DNA of 64,000 bases, taken from Profundicola sp051011115. Lineage in GTDB: Bacteria > Bacteroidota > Bacteroidia > Flavobacteriales > Weeksellaceae. Below are positions 7,028-16,040 of the stretch, piece after piece. Both the position numbers and the translations under genes were made by a program. The notes beneath the pieces are model-generated. The model was given only the letters and a program-made list of their open reading frames with translations, was not told the DNA's origin and did no database searches. The DNA lies in the NCBI GenBank assembly GCA_051011115.1, contig JBPCUN010000019.1, forward strand, positions 19,727 to 83,726, written 5' to 3'. Every line of letters begins with the position of its first letter. Within the stretch, counting starts at the first letter, position 1.

Positions 7028-9241
7028 TTAAAATCCAAATTTATATCCTACTGCAATTTGATGAATGTCTACAAAACCTCTCGCTGTGTAATCAGCATAT
7101 AAGTTTCCACCAAGAACATCAAATGAAGTACCTATGATAATATTTGGCCCAAATTTGTCTGTATCACCAATGCTGTTGTATCCAACACCTACACCTAAAT
7201 AAGGCTCTACGAAAGCTCCACTTGATAATTGATCAAATGTATAAAGTGCATTCGCATTAATACCAAATCCAGATTCAGATGATGGTGATAAATAAATATC
7301 TGGCATAAACTTTAAAGAAGTATTGGTAATTGAATAATGTCCTCTAATACCTATGATTGGTGCAGTATCATCTCCAAATCCAGCTCCTCCAAAGATAGAC
7401 ATACCTTCATACAAGAATAATCCTTTAGATATTGCTTGCTTCTCTCTATTATCATCATCCACAGTTGTTACTACTTGTGGTTGTGTAGTAGTCTGTACTG
7501 GTTGAGTATCAGTTGTAGTAGTAGTACCAGTAGCACCATTCACAACTACAGTCTTGTCTGTACTTTCAACACCGTTGATGCGATCTATTCTATTAGCATT
7601 ACGATCAACTTTAGCGTTTAATTCTCTTAATTCATCAAGAATTCTTTGAGATGTTTGGTCTGGAACGTTAGAAGATCTGTTCATATTATTATTGCTATTA
7701 GACTCTAATAATAACATCTCTAATCTATCTATACGCTCTTGGTCGCTTACTCTACTTTCTTCTTCGTCAACACCTTTGATGACTTTTTCTACAAGACTTT
7801 CTAATTCTTGTGGTGTCATTCTAATTCTAGAAGAATCTGCACTAGGAATTGATTTTTCTTCTAATGCTCTCTTTTCTTTAATAACCTCAACTGCTTTATC
7901 AGCATCGTTAGTTCTGTAAGCTTCTTGTAATTCTTTTTCTAATTCATCAATTCTATCTTGATAAACTGAAGTTCTAGCACCTAATTCCTGATTTATATAA
8001 GCATCCTCATTAGCATTTTTACCAAATTGAAGTCTAATTCCTGCATTATACATGGTATGTTGCTTTAACTCATCTGGGCTAGTGATTTTATCATAATCTT
8101 CTTCATCACGACTAGAGGTGTACATCAAGTTCGCTGCACCAAATAACTCTAAGTTTTTAGTTACAGGAACTGTTAATCCTAGACCACCTTTTGCAAAGTA
8201 ACCAGACTCATCTGCAGGATTAGATAAATTTCCTTCCTCCCCTTTGTAACCATCATATACATTTAAATAACCACCACCTAAGGTAATGTAAGGAACTAGT
8301 CCTCTAGAAACATTTAATTTTGCAATTAAATCTCCACCATAGATAGCCATTTTATCCCAATCTGTAGAAATTTCTTCATCTTCAGTAGATTGGTAATAGA
8401 AACCTCTTAAACCAATGTATTGATTTAAATCAAAACCAGCTTGACCTCCTAACAGATATGTATCTCTTAAATTAGCATCATCATCAAAGTTGATGTAAGC
8501 CATACCAGGTTCTATGCTTAATTTTAAACCACTTAATCCTCCAGAGAATTTTCTATAATATGCTCTATCTAAATCAGTCATTTCACCAGGCTCTCTACCA
8601 CCTAGGTACATTTGTAAACCAGCTAAAACAGACCAGTTGTACATTCTTGTTTTATCATCATCTCCTAACCATTCTTGTAAATCTTCATTTTCATCAGGGT
8701 TTGGAGTATATAGGATATTCGTAGGGTTTAAATTAAATACAGTGTTTTTACCTTCTACATTTAAAGTTAATCTATCTCCTAAATTAACTTTAACACCTAA
8801 ACCTCCAGAAGCATAAACTTGTTCAGATTTTTGATTTAAACCGCTTCCACCGTAGTTTTCAACTTTCAACTTTTGAACCCCAGAACCTAAAGTAAGATAT
8901 GGAGCAAAAGAACCACCTGTAGGAATGTTAGCTTTCATTTCCCCACCAATTCTTTCTACTTCAACATCTCTTTCCTCAAATTTATCTTGGTCTATCCAAT
9001 CAAATTCAGATGCCGTACTTTTTAAATCTACAGATTTCTCATAAGTACCTCTTAATTCAAATGCCTCACCAAATCCAAATCCAACTCTACCACCAACCAT
9101 CAGACCATCGTCTATAGCTGCATCTTTATCAAACCAATTATAACTGGCTGTAGGTTGTAATGTCACACTGATGTCACTTACTTGAGCACTTGCCTGAATT
9201 CCAGCAAAGGCCAAAGCTGACAAAATAACTGTTTTCTTCAT
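7028..9241 (-). CDS. Large outer-membrane protein with three OmpA-like barrel segments
   Basis: A 737-residue exported protein with signal peptide MKKTVILSALAFAGIQASAQ. Three separate segments look like small OmpA-type barrels: residues about 21-215, 236-408 and 608-737. Each contains the same landmark strand (PYLTLG at 114, PYITLG at 317, PYLGVG at 680) and ends in strands such as GLQMYLG, GIRLQFG and VGYKFGF. Between barrels two and three lie charged helical stretches (about 415-560) and a Thr/Gln-rich linker (570-595). The final residue is aromatic, as expected for BAM-dependent insertion. It heads a two-gene unit with the OmpA-domain protein. No family name is certain; it could be one folded barrel assembly or tandem barrels. 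Confidence 0.8.
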   Translation of the reverse strand: MKKTVILSALAFAGIQASAQVSDISVTLQPTASYNWFDKDAAIDDGLMVGGRVGFGFGEAFELRGTYEKSVDLKSTASEFDWIDQDKFEERDVEVERIGGEMKANIPTGGSFAPYLTLGSGVQKLKVENYGGSGLNQKSEQVYASGGLGVKVNLGDRLTLNVEGKNTVFNLNPTNILYTPNPDENEDLQEWLGDDDKTRMYNWSVLAGLQMYLGGREPGEMTDLDRAYYRKFSGGLSGLKLSIEPGMAYINFDDDANLRDTYLLGGQAGFDLNQYIGLRGFYYQSTEDEEISTDWDKMAIYGGDLIAKLNVSRGLVPYITLGGGYLNVYDGYKGEEGNLSNPADESGYFAKGGLGLTVPVTKNLELFGAANLMYTSSRDEEDYDKITSPDELKQHTMYNAGIRLQFGKNANEDAYINQELGARTSVYQDRIDELEKELQEAYRTNDADKAVEVIKEKRALEEKSIPSADSSRIRMTPQELESLVEKVIKGVDEEESRVSDQERIDRLEMLLLESNSNNNMNRSSNVPDQTSQRILDELRELNAKVDRNANRIDRINGVESTDKTVVVNGATGTTTTTDTQPVQTTTQPQVVTTVDDDNREKQAISKGLFLYEGMSIFGGAGFGDDTAPIIGIRGHYSITNTSLKFMPDIYLSPSSESGFGINANALYTFDQLSSGAFVEPYLGVGVGYNSIGDTDKFGPNIIIGTSFDVLGGNLYADYTARGFVDIHQIAVGYKFGF

Positions 9242-9335
9242 ACTACAATGTTTAATTAATTTCTATTTAATTTGTTAAAAAGATGCAAAACAAATGCCAC
9301 ACCTTCCAATTTTACTTTTTATTTTGATAATTTAA

Positions 9336-9734
9336 CTAAAAGGGAAGATCATCCACATCATCTTCACTAGCCGATAAGTCATTTACCTGTGAGCTAGAAA
9401 AACTCTCTGCACCAGACGCTCCACTATCAACGCTCCCGCTACCTGGTTGTATGTTTTCTACATTTATCTTTTCTACTCTCCACCCTACAATAGAATTAAA
9501 ATATTTTACAACTCCCTCTGGGTTCGTCCACTCACGACCTCGAAGGTTGATAGAAACTTTCACTTGATCTCCTATATTGAGGCTATCAGGTATCTCAGTT
9601 TTTTCTTGTAAAAACTCTATTGCAATGGGTTGTGGATACTGTTCATCCGTAGTAACAACCATTTCTCTTTTTTTGAACCCACTCTGAAAGGTTTGAGTAT
9701 CAAATATTTTGGTAACTTTTCCTATTATTTCCAT
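9336..9734 (-). CDS. DUF3127 OB-fold-like protein with SSB-type C-terminal tip
   Basis: A 132-residue protein of the DUF3127 family, predicted to be OB-fold-like and possibly nucleic-acid binding. The conserved core runs from MEIIGKVTKIFDTQTF through the DEQYPQPIAIEF strand to NLRGREWTNPEG. After residue 95 the chain is a low-complexity Ser/Gly/Asp tail ending DDVDDLPF. That end closely matches the acidic tip of single-stranded-DNA-binding protein, which recruits repair and replication partners. No signal peptide is present, so it is cytoplasmic. It is a single gene with its own promoter, divergent from tRNA-Leu. The biochemical function is not established. Confidence 0.85.
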   Translation of the reverse strand: MEIIGKVTKIFDTQTFQSGFKKREMVVTTDEQYPQPIAIEFLQEKTEIPDSLNIGDQVKVSINLRGREWTNPEGVVKYFNSIVGWRVEKINVENIQPGSGSVDSGASGAESFSSSQVNDLSASEDDVDDLPF

Positions 9735-9749
9735 GATAAATATTTGCTA

Positions 9750-9757
9750 CAAAGATA
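9750..9757 (-). promoter_or_regulatory. -7 box for the DUF3127 gene
   Basis: On the minus strand TATCTTTG matches the Bacteroidetes -7 consensus TAnnTTTG exactly, 16 bp before the start codon. No clear TTTG is seen at the -33 position, only a T-rich stretch. Confidence 0.45.
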
Positions 9758-9782
9758 CATTATAATGAAGTGAAAAAAAATC

Positions 9783-9814
9783 TTTGCTAGGATATAAATT
9801 TAATCATATATTTG
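9783..9814 (+). promoter_or_regulatory. Promoter of tRNA-Leu
   Basis: TTTG at 9783-9786 and TATATTTG at 9807-9814 are separated by exactly 20 bp, a full match to the Bacteroidetes housekeeping promoter. The tRNA begins 21 bp further on. Confidence 0.75.
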
Positions 9815-9835
9815 CAATCCATTACAAAAATATTT

Positions 9836-9917
9836 GCGGGTGTGGTGGAATTGGTAGACATGCTAGACTTAGGATCTAGTGCTTTACGGCGTGGGGGTTC
9901 GAGTCCCTTCACCCGCA
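9836..9917 (+). tRNA. tRNA-Leu (anticodon UAG)
   Basis: An 82-nt class II tRNA. The acceptor stem pairs GCGGGTG (9836-9842) with CACCCGC (9910-9916), with discriminator A at 9917. The anticodon stem CTAGA/TCTAG (9863-9867, 9875-9879) encloses loop CTTAGGA with anticodon TAG at 9870-9872, which reads CUA and probably other CUN leucine codons. The T loop GGTTCGAGTCC is standard. The CCA end is not encoded. Confidence 0.97.
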
Positions 9918-9921
9918 CTAT

Positions 9922-9957
9922 AAAGGCTTAAATCATTTATTTGATTTAAGCCTTTTT
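9922..9957 (+). terminator. Terminator of tRNA-Leu
   Basis: A 14-bp stem AAAGGCTTAAATCA / TGATTTAAGCCTTT, six-base loop and T-run lie directly behind the tRNA. Confidence 0.88.
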
Positions 9958-9991
9958 TATTTACCTTTACTTTTATTAAATTAAAAAACCC

Positions 9992-10690
9992 ATGGAGATC
10001 TCCATTGTCAATCTTACTAAAAACTTCGGACAATCAATTGCTCTTAATCAAATTTCTTTACAAATAAAACAGGGTGACGTAATAGGCTTACTTGGACCTA
10101 ATGGGGCTGGAAAGTCTACCCTGATGAAATGTCTTGTGGGTAGCTTAAAACCAAATAGTGGTTATATAAAAATTGGTGATTACGATGTACAAAATAACCC
10201 TCTAGAAACTAAAAAACTCATAGGATATCTTCCAGAAAACAATCCATTATATACAGAAATGTACATTAAGGAATATTTAGAATTTGTAGCAAACATAAGA
10301 GGGTTAAATAATCAAAAGATAGATGAAGTTATAGAAAAAGTCGGTTTATCTCCTGAAAAATCTAAAAAAATTAAAGCTTTATCTAAAGGCTATAAGCAAC
10401 GGGTTGGTTTAGCACAAGCTATTATTCACCAACCAGAGATATTAATCTTAGATGAACCTACCAACGGTCTTGACCCTAATCAAATCATAGAAATTAGGTC
10501 TTTGATTAAAGAAGTTGGCTACAATAAAACGATAATTTTAAGTACCCATATCATGCAAGAGGTTGCGGCTTTATGTACACGTGTCGTTTTATTAAACCAT
10601 GGCAAGATATTAGCAAATCAATCAATAGAGGCCTTCAAAGGGAATTATGAATCTCTAGAAGATGCTTTCCACCAGTTAACACAAAAATAA
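9992..10690 (+). CDS. ABC transporter ATP-binding protein, GldA-like
   Basis: The 232-residue ATPase subunit has Walker A GPNGAGKST (from residue 35), the GldA-style segment GYLPENNPLYTEMYIKEYL, signature LSKGYKQRVGLAQA, Walker B ILILDEP and the switch STHIMQEVAALC. These match the gliding-motility/ABC-2 ATPase GldA most closely. GldA proteins I know of are near 300 residues; here the segment after the switch is shortened, with the final NYESLEDAFHQLTQK resembling the end of GldA. No membrane subunit (gldF, gldG) is adjacent; glgX follows two bases later. The partner permease is therefore unknown and the GldA name is only a family likeness. Confidence 0.8.
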   Translation: MEISIVNLTKNFGQSIALNQISLQIKQGDVIGLLGPNGAGKSTLMKCLVGSLKPNSGYIKIGDYDVQNNPLETKKLIGYLPENNPLYTEMYIKEYLEFVANIRGLNNQKIDEVIEKVGLSPEKSKKIKALSKGYKQRVGLAQAIIHQPEILILDEPTNGLDPNQIIEIRSLIKEVGYNKTIILSTHIMQEVAALCTRVVLLNHGKILANQSIEAFKGNYESLEDAFHQLTQK

Positions 10691-10692
10691 AT

Positions 10693-12708
10693 ATGATGAA
10701 AACTTCTGCAGGAACGCCATCCCCATTAGGAGCTACTATTATAGATGGAGGTGTTAATTTTTCTGTATTCTCACCCAATGCACAAAAAGTTGAACTTTTA
10801 TTATTTGATTCTGTTACAGATGAAAAACCAAAGGTAATTACATTAGATAATAATATTCATAGGTCTTATTATTATTGGCACATCTTTGTGGATGGTCTAA
10901 AGGAAAACCAATTATATGGTTACCGTGTTTATGGAACTTATAACCCGATAGAAGGTAATTGGTTTGATGACTCTAAAGTATTGGTGGATCCATATGCCAA
11001 AGCGATTGTAGGAGAATATGATCGAGAACTGGCTCAAGTTTATGGTGCAGATAACATTCATAGTTGTTTAAAAAGTGTGGTAATCTCTAATGACTTTGAT
11101 TGGGAAGATGATCACTTTTTAAACCACCCGCCTACAAGCACATTAATCTATGAAATGCACCTCTCTGGATTTACGAAAAATCCAAATGCAGGTCTTTCTG
11201 ATCATGTACGAGGCACCTACATTGGCCTTATAGAAAAAATACCATATTTGAAAAGTTTGGGTGTTACAGCAGTAGAACTTTTGCCAGTATATGCCTTTGA
11301 TGAACAAGATGCGCCCAATGACAACTTAAATTATTGGGGTTACTCCCCTATCAATTTTTTCGCCTTACATGCGGCTTATGCTTCAGAATCAGAACCTCAA
11401 AAAATCATTAATGAGTTCAAAACGTTGGTAAAGACATTACATGCTAATGACATTGAGGTGATTTTAGATGTGGTATATAATCACACCACAGAGAATGATG
11501 GCTTTAGAGATGGTCCAACTTTGTGCCTAAGAGGTTTTGCAAATAGCTCGTACTATCTATTAGATGAAGATGGAGCCTTTCGTAATTATTCGGGAACGGG
11601 TAACACTTTAAATGCCAACCACTCTGTGGTACGTAGAATGATCATGGATTCTCTGCGCTATTGGAAAAATGAAATGCATGTGGACGGCTTCAGATTTGAC
11701 CTCGCCTCTATTCTATCTAGAGATGAAACTGGAAAACCAATAGAGAACCCACCGATTTTATGGAGTATAGACTCTGACCCCGTATTAGCTAATACCAAAA
11801 TTATTGCAGAACCATGGGATGCTACTGGGCTTTACCAAATGGTAAACTTTGCCGGAGATCGTTGGGATATCTGGAACGATGATTATAGAGACACAGTGCG
11901 CAAGTTGGTACGTGGTGATAAGGGACAGATACAATCATTTGCCACCAGATTTCTAGGGAGTGAATTTGAAATCCAAGCAAGACACGTGGCCTTTAAACCT
12001 CATCAAAACATACACTTTATTACTTGTCATGATGGCTTTACCCTACATGATTTAGTTTCTTACAATCACAAACACAACCATGCCAATGGTGAAAAAAATA
12101 GAGATGGCAATAGTAATAATTATAGTTGGAACTGTGGTGTTGAAGGACCCACGAATGATCCGAAAATTAATACACTACGCTACCAACAAGCTAAAAACTT
12201 CATGGCCATACTGTTACTTTCTCATGGTACTCCTATGCTCAACATGGGAGATGAAGTGATGAGAGAACAAAAGGGAAATAACAATGTGTATTGCCAAGAC
12301 AACCCTTTGGCGTGGATGAACTGGGAATTTAGTTCAAGGGCAGAGGATTTCTTGTCATTTACAAAGAGTCTGATACAATTTAGAAAATCATATCAACTAT
12401 TTGATTATGCTGATTATTTGCAAAAAGCGAAGGATACTACTAAACCTTATGTACTATATCATGGCGTACGTTTACACCATCCTGACTGGTCTTTCCCATC
12501 CCGTTCATTAGCCATAGAAATGGTACATCCTACGGCAGGAGAGCATTTATATTTTATCTTTAATCTATACCATAAAGATTTAATCTTTCAATTACCGAAA
12601 GGTGCTTGGGTAGAAAAGATTAACACTAGTTTAAACGAAAAAAGGGTATTTAGAGATGAATTGAAATGTGCTGCTAGAAGTATTATGGTATTAGAAAGGG
12701 AGGATTAA
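10693..12708 (+). CDS. glgX: Glycogen debranching enzyme GlgX
   Basis: A GH13 alpha-1,6-glucosidase that removes branches from glycogen or limit dextrins. The 671-residue protein has an N-terminal CBM48-like domain (SPLGATIIDGGVNFSVFSPN) and a catalytic barrel with VILDVVYNHT (256-264), nucleophile D336 in DGFRFDLAS, acid/base E373 in IIAEPWD, and ITCHDGFTLHDLVSYNHKHN with the stabilising D447. Length and motifs fit GlgX/TreX rather than pullulanase. No other glycogen genes are near. It follows the ABC ATPase after two bases and ends on a TTAA shared with the convergent neighbour. Confidence 0.93.
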   Translation: MMKTSAGTPSPLGATIIDGGVNFSVFSPNAQKVELLLFDSVTDEKPKVITLDNNIHRSYYYWHIFVDGLKENQLYGYRVYGTYNPIEGNWFDDSKVLVDPYAKAIVGEYDRELAQVYGADNIHSCLKSVVISNDFDWEDDHFLNHPPTSTLIYEMHLSGFTKNPNAGLSDHVRGTYIGLIEKIPYLKSLGVTAVELLPVYAFDEQDAPNDNLNYWGYSPINFFALHAAYASESEPQKIINEFKTLVKTLHANDIEVILDVVYNHTTENDGFRDGPTLCLRGFANSSYYLLDEDGAFRNYSGTGNTLNANHSVVRRMIMDSLRYWKNEMHVDGFRFDLASILSRDETGKPIENPPILWSIDSDPVLANTKIIAEPWDATGLYQMVNFAGDRWDIWNDDYRDTVRKLVRGDKGQIQSFATRFLGSEFEIQARHVAFKPHQNIHFITCHDGFTLHDLVSYNHKHNHANGEKNRDGNSNNYSWNCGVEGPTNDPKINTLRYQQAKNFMAILLLSHGTPMLNMGDEVMREQKGNNNVYCQDNPLAWMNWEFSSRAEDFLSFTKSLIQFRKSYQLFDYADYLQKAKDTTKPYVLYHGVRLHHPDWSFPSRSLAIEMVHPTAGEHLYFIFNLYHKDLIFQLPKGAWVEKINTSLNEKRVFRDELKCAARSIMVLERED

Positions 12709-13481
12709 AAGTCCTCAAAAGCACCAATACCAAACAAGGCAAAATCATAACGTATAGGATCATCTGGATTGAATCTCCTCAATTGGGTATCTATTTCTTC
12801 TACCGCTTTCCAATCGTTTTGTTTGCGATGAAGGAGGTTTAACTTTCTTGCCATATTTCCCGTGTGTACGTCTAGTGGTAGACTCAATTTAGACATCGGG
12901 ATTTGGTTCCATATTCCAAAGTCAACACCTTGTTTATCCTTTCGTACCATCCAACGTAAAAACATATTTAATCTCTTGGCTGCAGAATTTTTAGCAGGAG
13001 AAGATACATGTTTATTGGTTCGCACATCTTGATGATTCAAAAAAGCATTTCTAAAACGTTCAATAGCCATTTTAGGATTTTTTTCATCCTCTTTAATCTC
13101 AAAATAATGTGCTAGAGAATCATGCTCCTGATAAAGACGCTGTAGATTGTGAATGAAAAATTTAAAATCAGTTTCGTTAAAAGTTCTATGTTTAAAACCA
13201 TTTAAGTTTTCTAAATCTTTGCCCGTGCTGTTTAATACAAAATCATAGGGTGCATGATCTAACCTCGCCATCATATCATTGGCGTTTTTAATAATAGATT
13301 TTCTATTCCCCCACGCAATGGTAGCGGCCAACAAACCTGCAATTTCTATGTCTTGTCGTATAGAAAATTGATGTGGAATCTGAATCGGATCATGTTCTAT
13401 AAAGAAAGTTTGATTGTACTTCATCGCTTTTTCTTCTAGATATGCATGGATTTCTTCTAAATTCATTCGGGTATTATCCAA
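12705..13481 (-). CDS. TIGR02757 family protein
   Basis: A 258-residue cytoplasmic protein of the TIGR02757 (DUF2400) family. Recognisable conserved stretches are AGLLAATIAWGNRKSII, FKHRTFNETDFKFFIHNLQ, AAKRLNMFLRWMVRKD and LSLPLDVHTGNMARKL. The helix-rich pattern recalls HhH-GPD DNA glycosylases, but that is only a likeness and no activity is shown. The first codons overlap the end of the upstream permease gene by eight bases; an in-frame ATG at 13466 is an alternative start without overlap. The stop codon shares TTAA with glgX. Confidence 0.8.
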   Translation of the reverse strand: MDNTRMNLEEIHAYLEEKAMKYNQTFFIEHDPIQIPHQFSIRQDIEIAGLLAATIAWGNRKSIIKNANDMMARLDHAPYDFVLNSTGKDLENLNGFKHRTFNETDFKFFIHNLQRLYQEHDSLAHYFEIKEDEKNPKMAIERFRNAFLNHQDVRTNKHVSSPAKNSAAKRLNMFLRWMVRKDKQGVDFGIWNQIPMSKLSLPLDVHTGNMARKLNLLHRKQNDWKAVEEIDTQLRRFNPDDPIRYDFALFGIGAFEDF

Positions 13482-14763
13482 TTTTCATAGCTTTTGATGG
13501 AGAAATTCTTTGAATCAATAAACTTGGGAACCATAAGGCTATAGCACTGATGATGAGACTTCCTAAATTTACATATAAAATCATTTCCCATGTCAGATAT
13601 ACAGGAGCTTCTTTAATAAAGTAATTCTCTGGTGGTAATTGAATAATGCCGTAATATTTTTGGATTAATAAGAGCCCAATAGCTATTACATTTCCTGCAA
13701 TCATACCGGGTAACATAATAAAAAGTGCATAATTTATAAAGACCTGACGCACTTGTATATTGGTAGCTCCTAAAGTCTTCAAAACCCCTATGGAATGAGT
13801 TCTTTCTAAAATCAGAATCAATAAAATCATCACCATATTTATAATTACGACAATCAACATTATAAAGAGAATAATAAAAATATTGGTATCAAAAATATTA
13901 ATCCATTCTTCTATATCTCTAAATAAATCCATGGCCGATTCTGCTAACAAATTATAGCCAATCACCTCATTCACTTCATGCTTCACCTCATCTAAATTAG
14001 ATTCTACATCATGTGCAAATAACTCAAATCCTCCTACTTCATTATTACTCCAGTGATTAATTTTCTGTACCTGTTTAATGTCTCCAATGATATATACATT
14101 GTCAAATTCTGCAATATCTGTCGTGTAAATCCCTGCTACTTTAAACTTACGATATATAGGTTTGGCTTGAATTTGTTTTTCATTGACAAAGACCATTACA
14201 AAAGTGCTGTCTATATCTAAATAAAAATTATTTGCTATTTTTTGAGAAACTATAACTTCTTCGCTTACTTGCTTGTTATAAGATGGAATTTGTCCTTTTT
14301 GAATAAATTTTTGAAACCTTTTTTTATCAAAATTTTGATCTACCCCTTTTAAAACGACTCCGTCAAAAGCATCCGCCGTACGAATGATTCCATTCTTAGT
14401 GGCTATGGCTTGTATATGTTCTATTTCATCTAATGGAAACTGAGGATAATAACTTTTAGGCAAACTTATAGAATCCGAATTGTAGGATAAATTAGAATTA
14501 TAGGGCCGAATCGTGATATGACCATTAAAGTCTGCTAACTTCTGTTTAATCTCCTTTCTGGCACCAATCCCTGTAGATAAAGTCACCAATGCTACAATAA
14601 TTCCAATGGCTACTGCAAATTGACCAATGCGAATAATGGTTCTAGATAGATGATTACTAGACGTTTTACCGAGACCTATTTTTTTAGCAAAATACCAACT
14701 GAAGTTCAATAGATTAATTTTAGTACAATTCTTGTATTTTTGATTTTTAAATCTATCATACAT
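13474..14763 (-). CDS. FtsX/LolE-like ABC transporter permease
   Basis: A 429-residue inner-membrane permease of the MacB/FtsX type. One transmembrane helix near the N-terminus (IGQFAVAIGIIVALVTL) is followed by a large periplasmic domain (about 65-285) and three C-terminal helices (FIILFIMLIVVIINMVMILL, the YALFIMLPGMIAG region, and VNLGSLIISAIALW). LERTHSIGVLKTLGATNIQV is the conserved coupling motif. LolC/E or MacB relatives move lipoproteins or other substrates, but no ATPase is adjacent, so the substrate is open. The ATG at 14763 overlaps the ATG of the divergent gene; a TTG at 14709 (giving NFSWYFAKKIG) would be a more usual N-terminus. Confidence 0.85.
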   Translation of the reverse strand: MYDRFKNQKYKNCTKINLLNFSWYFAKKIGLGKTSSNHLSRTIIRIGQFAVAIGIIVALVTLSTGIGARKEIKQKLADFNGHITIRPYNSNLSYNSDSISLPKSYYPQFPLDEIEHIQAIATKNGIIRTADAFDGVVLKGVDQNFDKKRFQKFIQKGQIPSYNKQVSEEVIVSQKIANNFYLDIDSTFVMVFVNEKQIQAKPIYRKFKVAGIYTTDIAEFDNVYIIGDIKQVQKINHWSNNEVGGFELFAHDVESNLDEVKHEVNEVIGYNLLAESAMDLFRDIEEWINIFDTNIFIILFIMLIVVIINMVMILLILILERTHSIGVLKTLGATNIQVRQVFINYALFIMLPGMIAGNVIAIGLLLIQKYYGIIQLPPENYFIKEAPVYLTWEMILYVNLGSLIISAIALWFPSLLIQRISPSKAMKIG

Positions 14764-16036
14764 GATTCAAAATTCATTCAAATATACGTTTTTAGTTGTT
14801 TTATACACTTTTTTCTCTTCATGTCAAGCGCAACAACCTAGAGAAAAATCTACAAGTCCCAATAAAATAGAAATTGATGGAACTGTCTATAATCAGCAAG
14901 ATATAAACAGTGAAGACACCCATATAGCAAAAGAAATTATTTTAGGAGCTGAACAATCTGAGCTTTACTTACCTCAACTAAAGGACAAAAATGTTGGAGT
15001 AATCACTAATCAAACGGGGATAATTCCAGCTAACCACAGCCAGCACCTTGTGGATTATTTATTAGACCAAAAGATAAAAGTAAAGAGAATTTTTGCTCCA
15101 GAACATGGTTTCAGAGGAGAGGCTGATGCCGGTGAAACTGTAAAAGACGGGATAGACACTCAAACAGGTTTGCCCATTATTTCACTTTACGGGAAGAATA
15201 AAAAACCTTATGACAGCCAAATATCAGACTTAGATGTTTTGGTATTTGACATACAAGATGTAGGAGTTCGATTTTATACTTACATTTCTACCCTACATTA
15301 TGTGATGGAAGCAGCTGCAGAAAACAACATCCCTGTAATTGTGCTAGACAGACCCAATCCCAATGCGCATTATATTGATGGCCCTATCTTAGAAGCATCA
15401 CAAAAAACTTTTGTAGGGATGCATCCTGTGCCTATCGTATATGGTATGACGATAGGGGAATATGCTCAAATGATTAATGGAGAAAAATGGCTCAAGAATA
15501 GAGTAACCTGTGATTTAACGATAGTTCCTTTAAAGAACTACACCCATGATACAGTTTATGATTTACCTGTAAAACCATCTCCTAATTTACCCAACGCACA
15601 AAGCATCAACCTATACCCGAGCCTTTGTTTTTTTGAGGGAACTAATGTGAGTGAAGGTCGAGGAACTGAAATGCAGTTTCAAATTTATGGTTCTCCATAC
15701 TTGAAAGATATGGCTTTTAAATTCACTCCAAAACCTAATAAAGGTGCTAAGAACCCACAGCATAATGGGAAATTGTGTTATGGTGAAGATTTAAGAAATT
15801 ACCCTAGATTATCGGAAATCAAATTGAATTGGTTGATCAAAGCTTATAAAAATAATACCCAACAGCCATTCTTTACTAAAAATGCGGGAGCATTTTGGCT
15901 TGATAAATTAGCAGGTACAGATGACTTAAGAAAACAAATAGAAAATGGTTGGTCTGAAGAAAAAATAAAAGCCACCTGGAAAGATGGCTTAGAAAAATTT
16001 AAAAATATAAGAGGCAAATATTTACTTTACCCGTAA
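14762..16036 (+). CDS. NamZ-type exo-beta-N-acetylmuramidase lipoprotein (DUF1343)
   Basis: A 424-residue DUF1343/GH171 protein. Characterised members (NamZ) remove terminal N-acetylmuramic acid from peptidoglycan fragments during wall recycling. The signal peptide ends in a lipobox with C21 (YTFFSSCQAQ), so it is a lipoprotein. Family landmarks are NVGVITNQTGI, RIFAPEHGFRGEADAGE, LPIISLYGKNKKP, DIQDVGVRFYTYISTLHYVM, VLDRPNPN and SEGRGTE. The start ATG at 14762 overlaps the opposite-strand permease start within CATG. A TATTTTTG -7-like box lies at 14735-14742 inside the permease reading frame. The NamZ activity is inferred from the family. Confidence 0.88.
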   Translation: MIQNSFKYTFLVVLYTFFSSCQAQQPREKSTSPNKIEIDGTVYNQQDINSEDTHIAKEIILGAEQSELYLPQLKDKNVGVITNQTGIIPANHSQHLVDYLLDQKIKVKRIFAPEHGFRGEADAGETVKDGIDTQTGLPIISLYGKNKKPYDSQISDLDVLVFDIQDVGVRFYTYISTLHYVMEAAAENNIPVIVLDRPNPNAHYIDGPILEASQKTFVGMHPVPIVYGMTIGEYAQMINGEKWLKNRVTCDLTIVPLKNYTHDTVYDLPVKPSPNLPNAQSINLYPSLCFFEGTNVSEGRGTEMQFQIYGSPYLKDMAFKFTPKPNKGAKNPQHNGKLCYGEDLRNYPRLSEIKLNWLIKAYKNNTQQPFFTKNAGAFWLDKLAGTDDLRKQIENGWSEEKIKATWKDGLEKFKNIRGKYLLYP

Positions 16037-16040
16037 ATAT

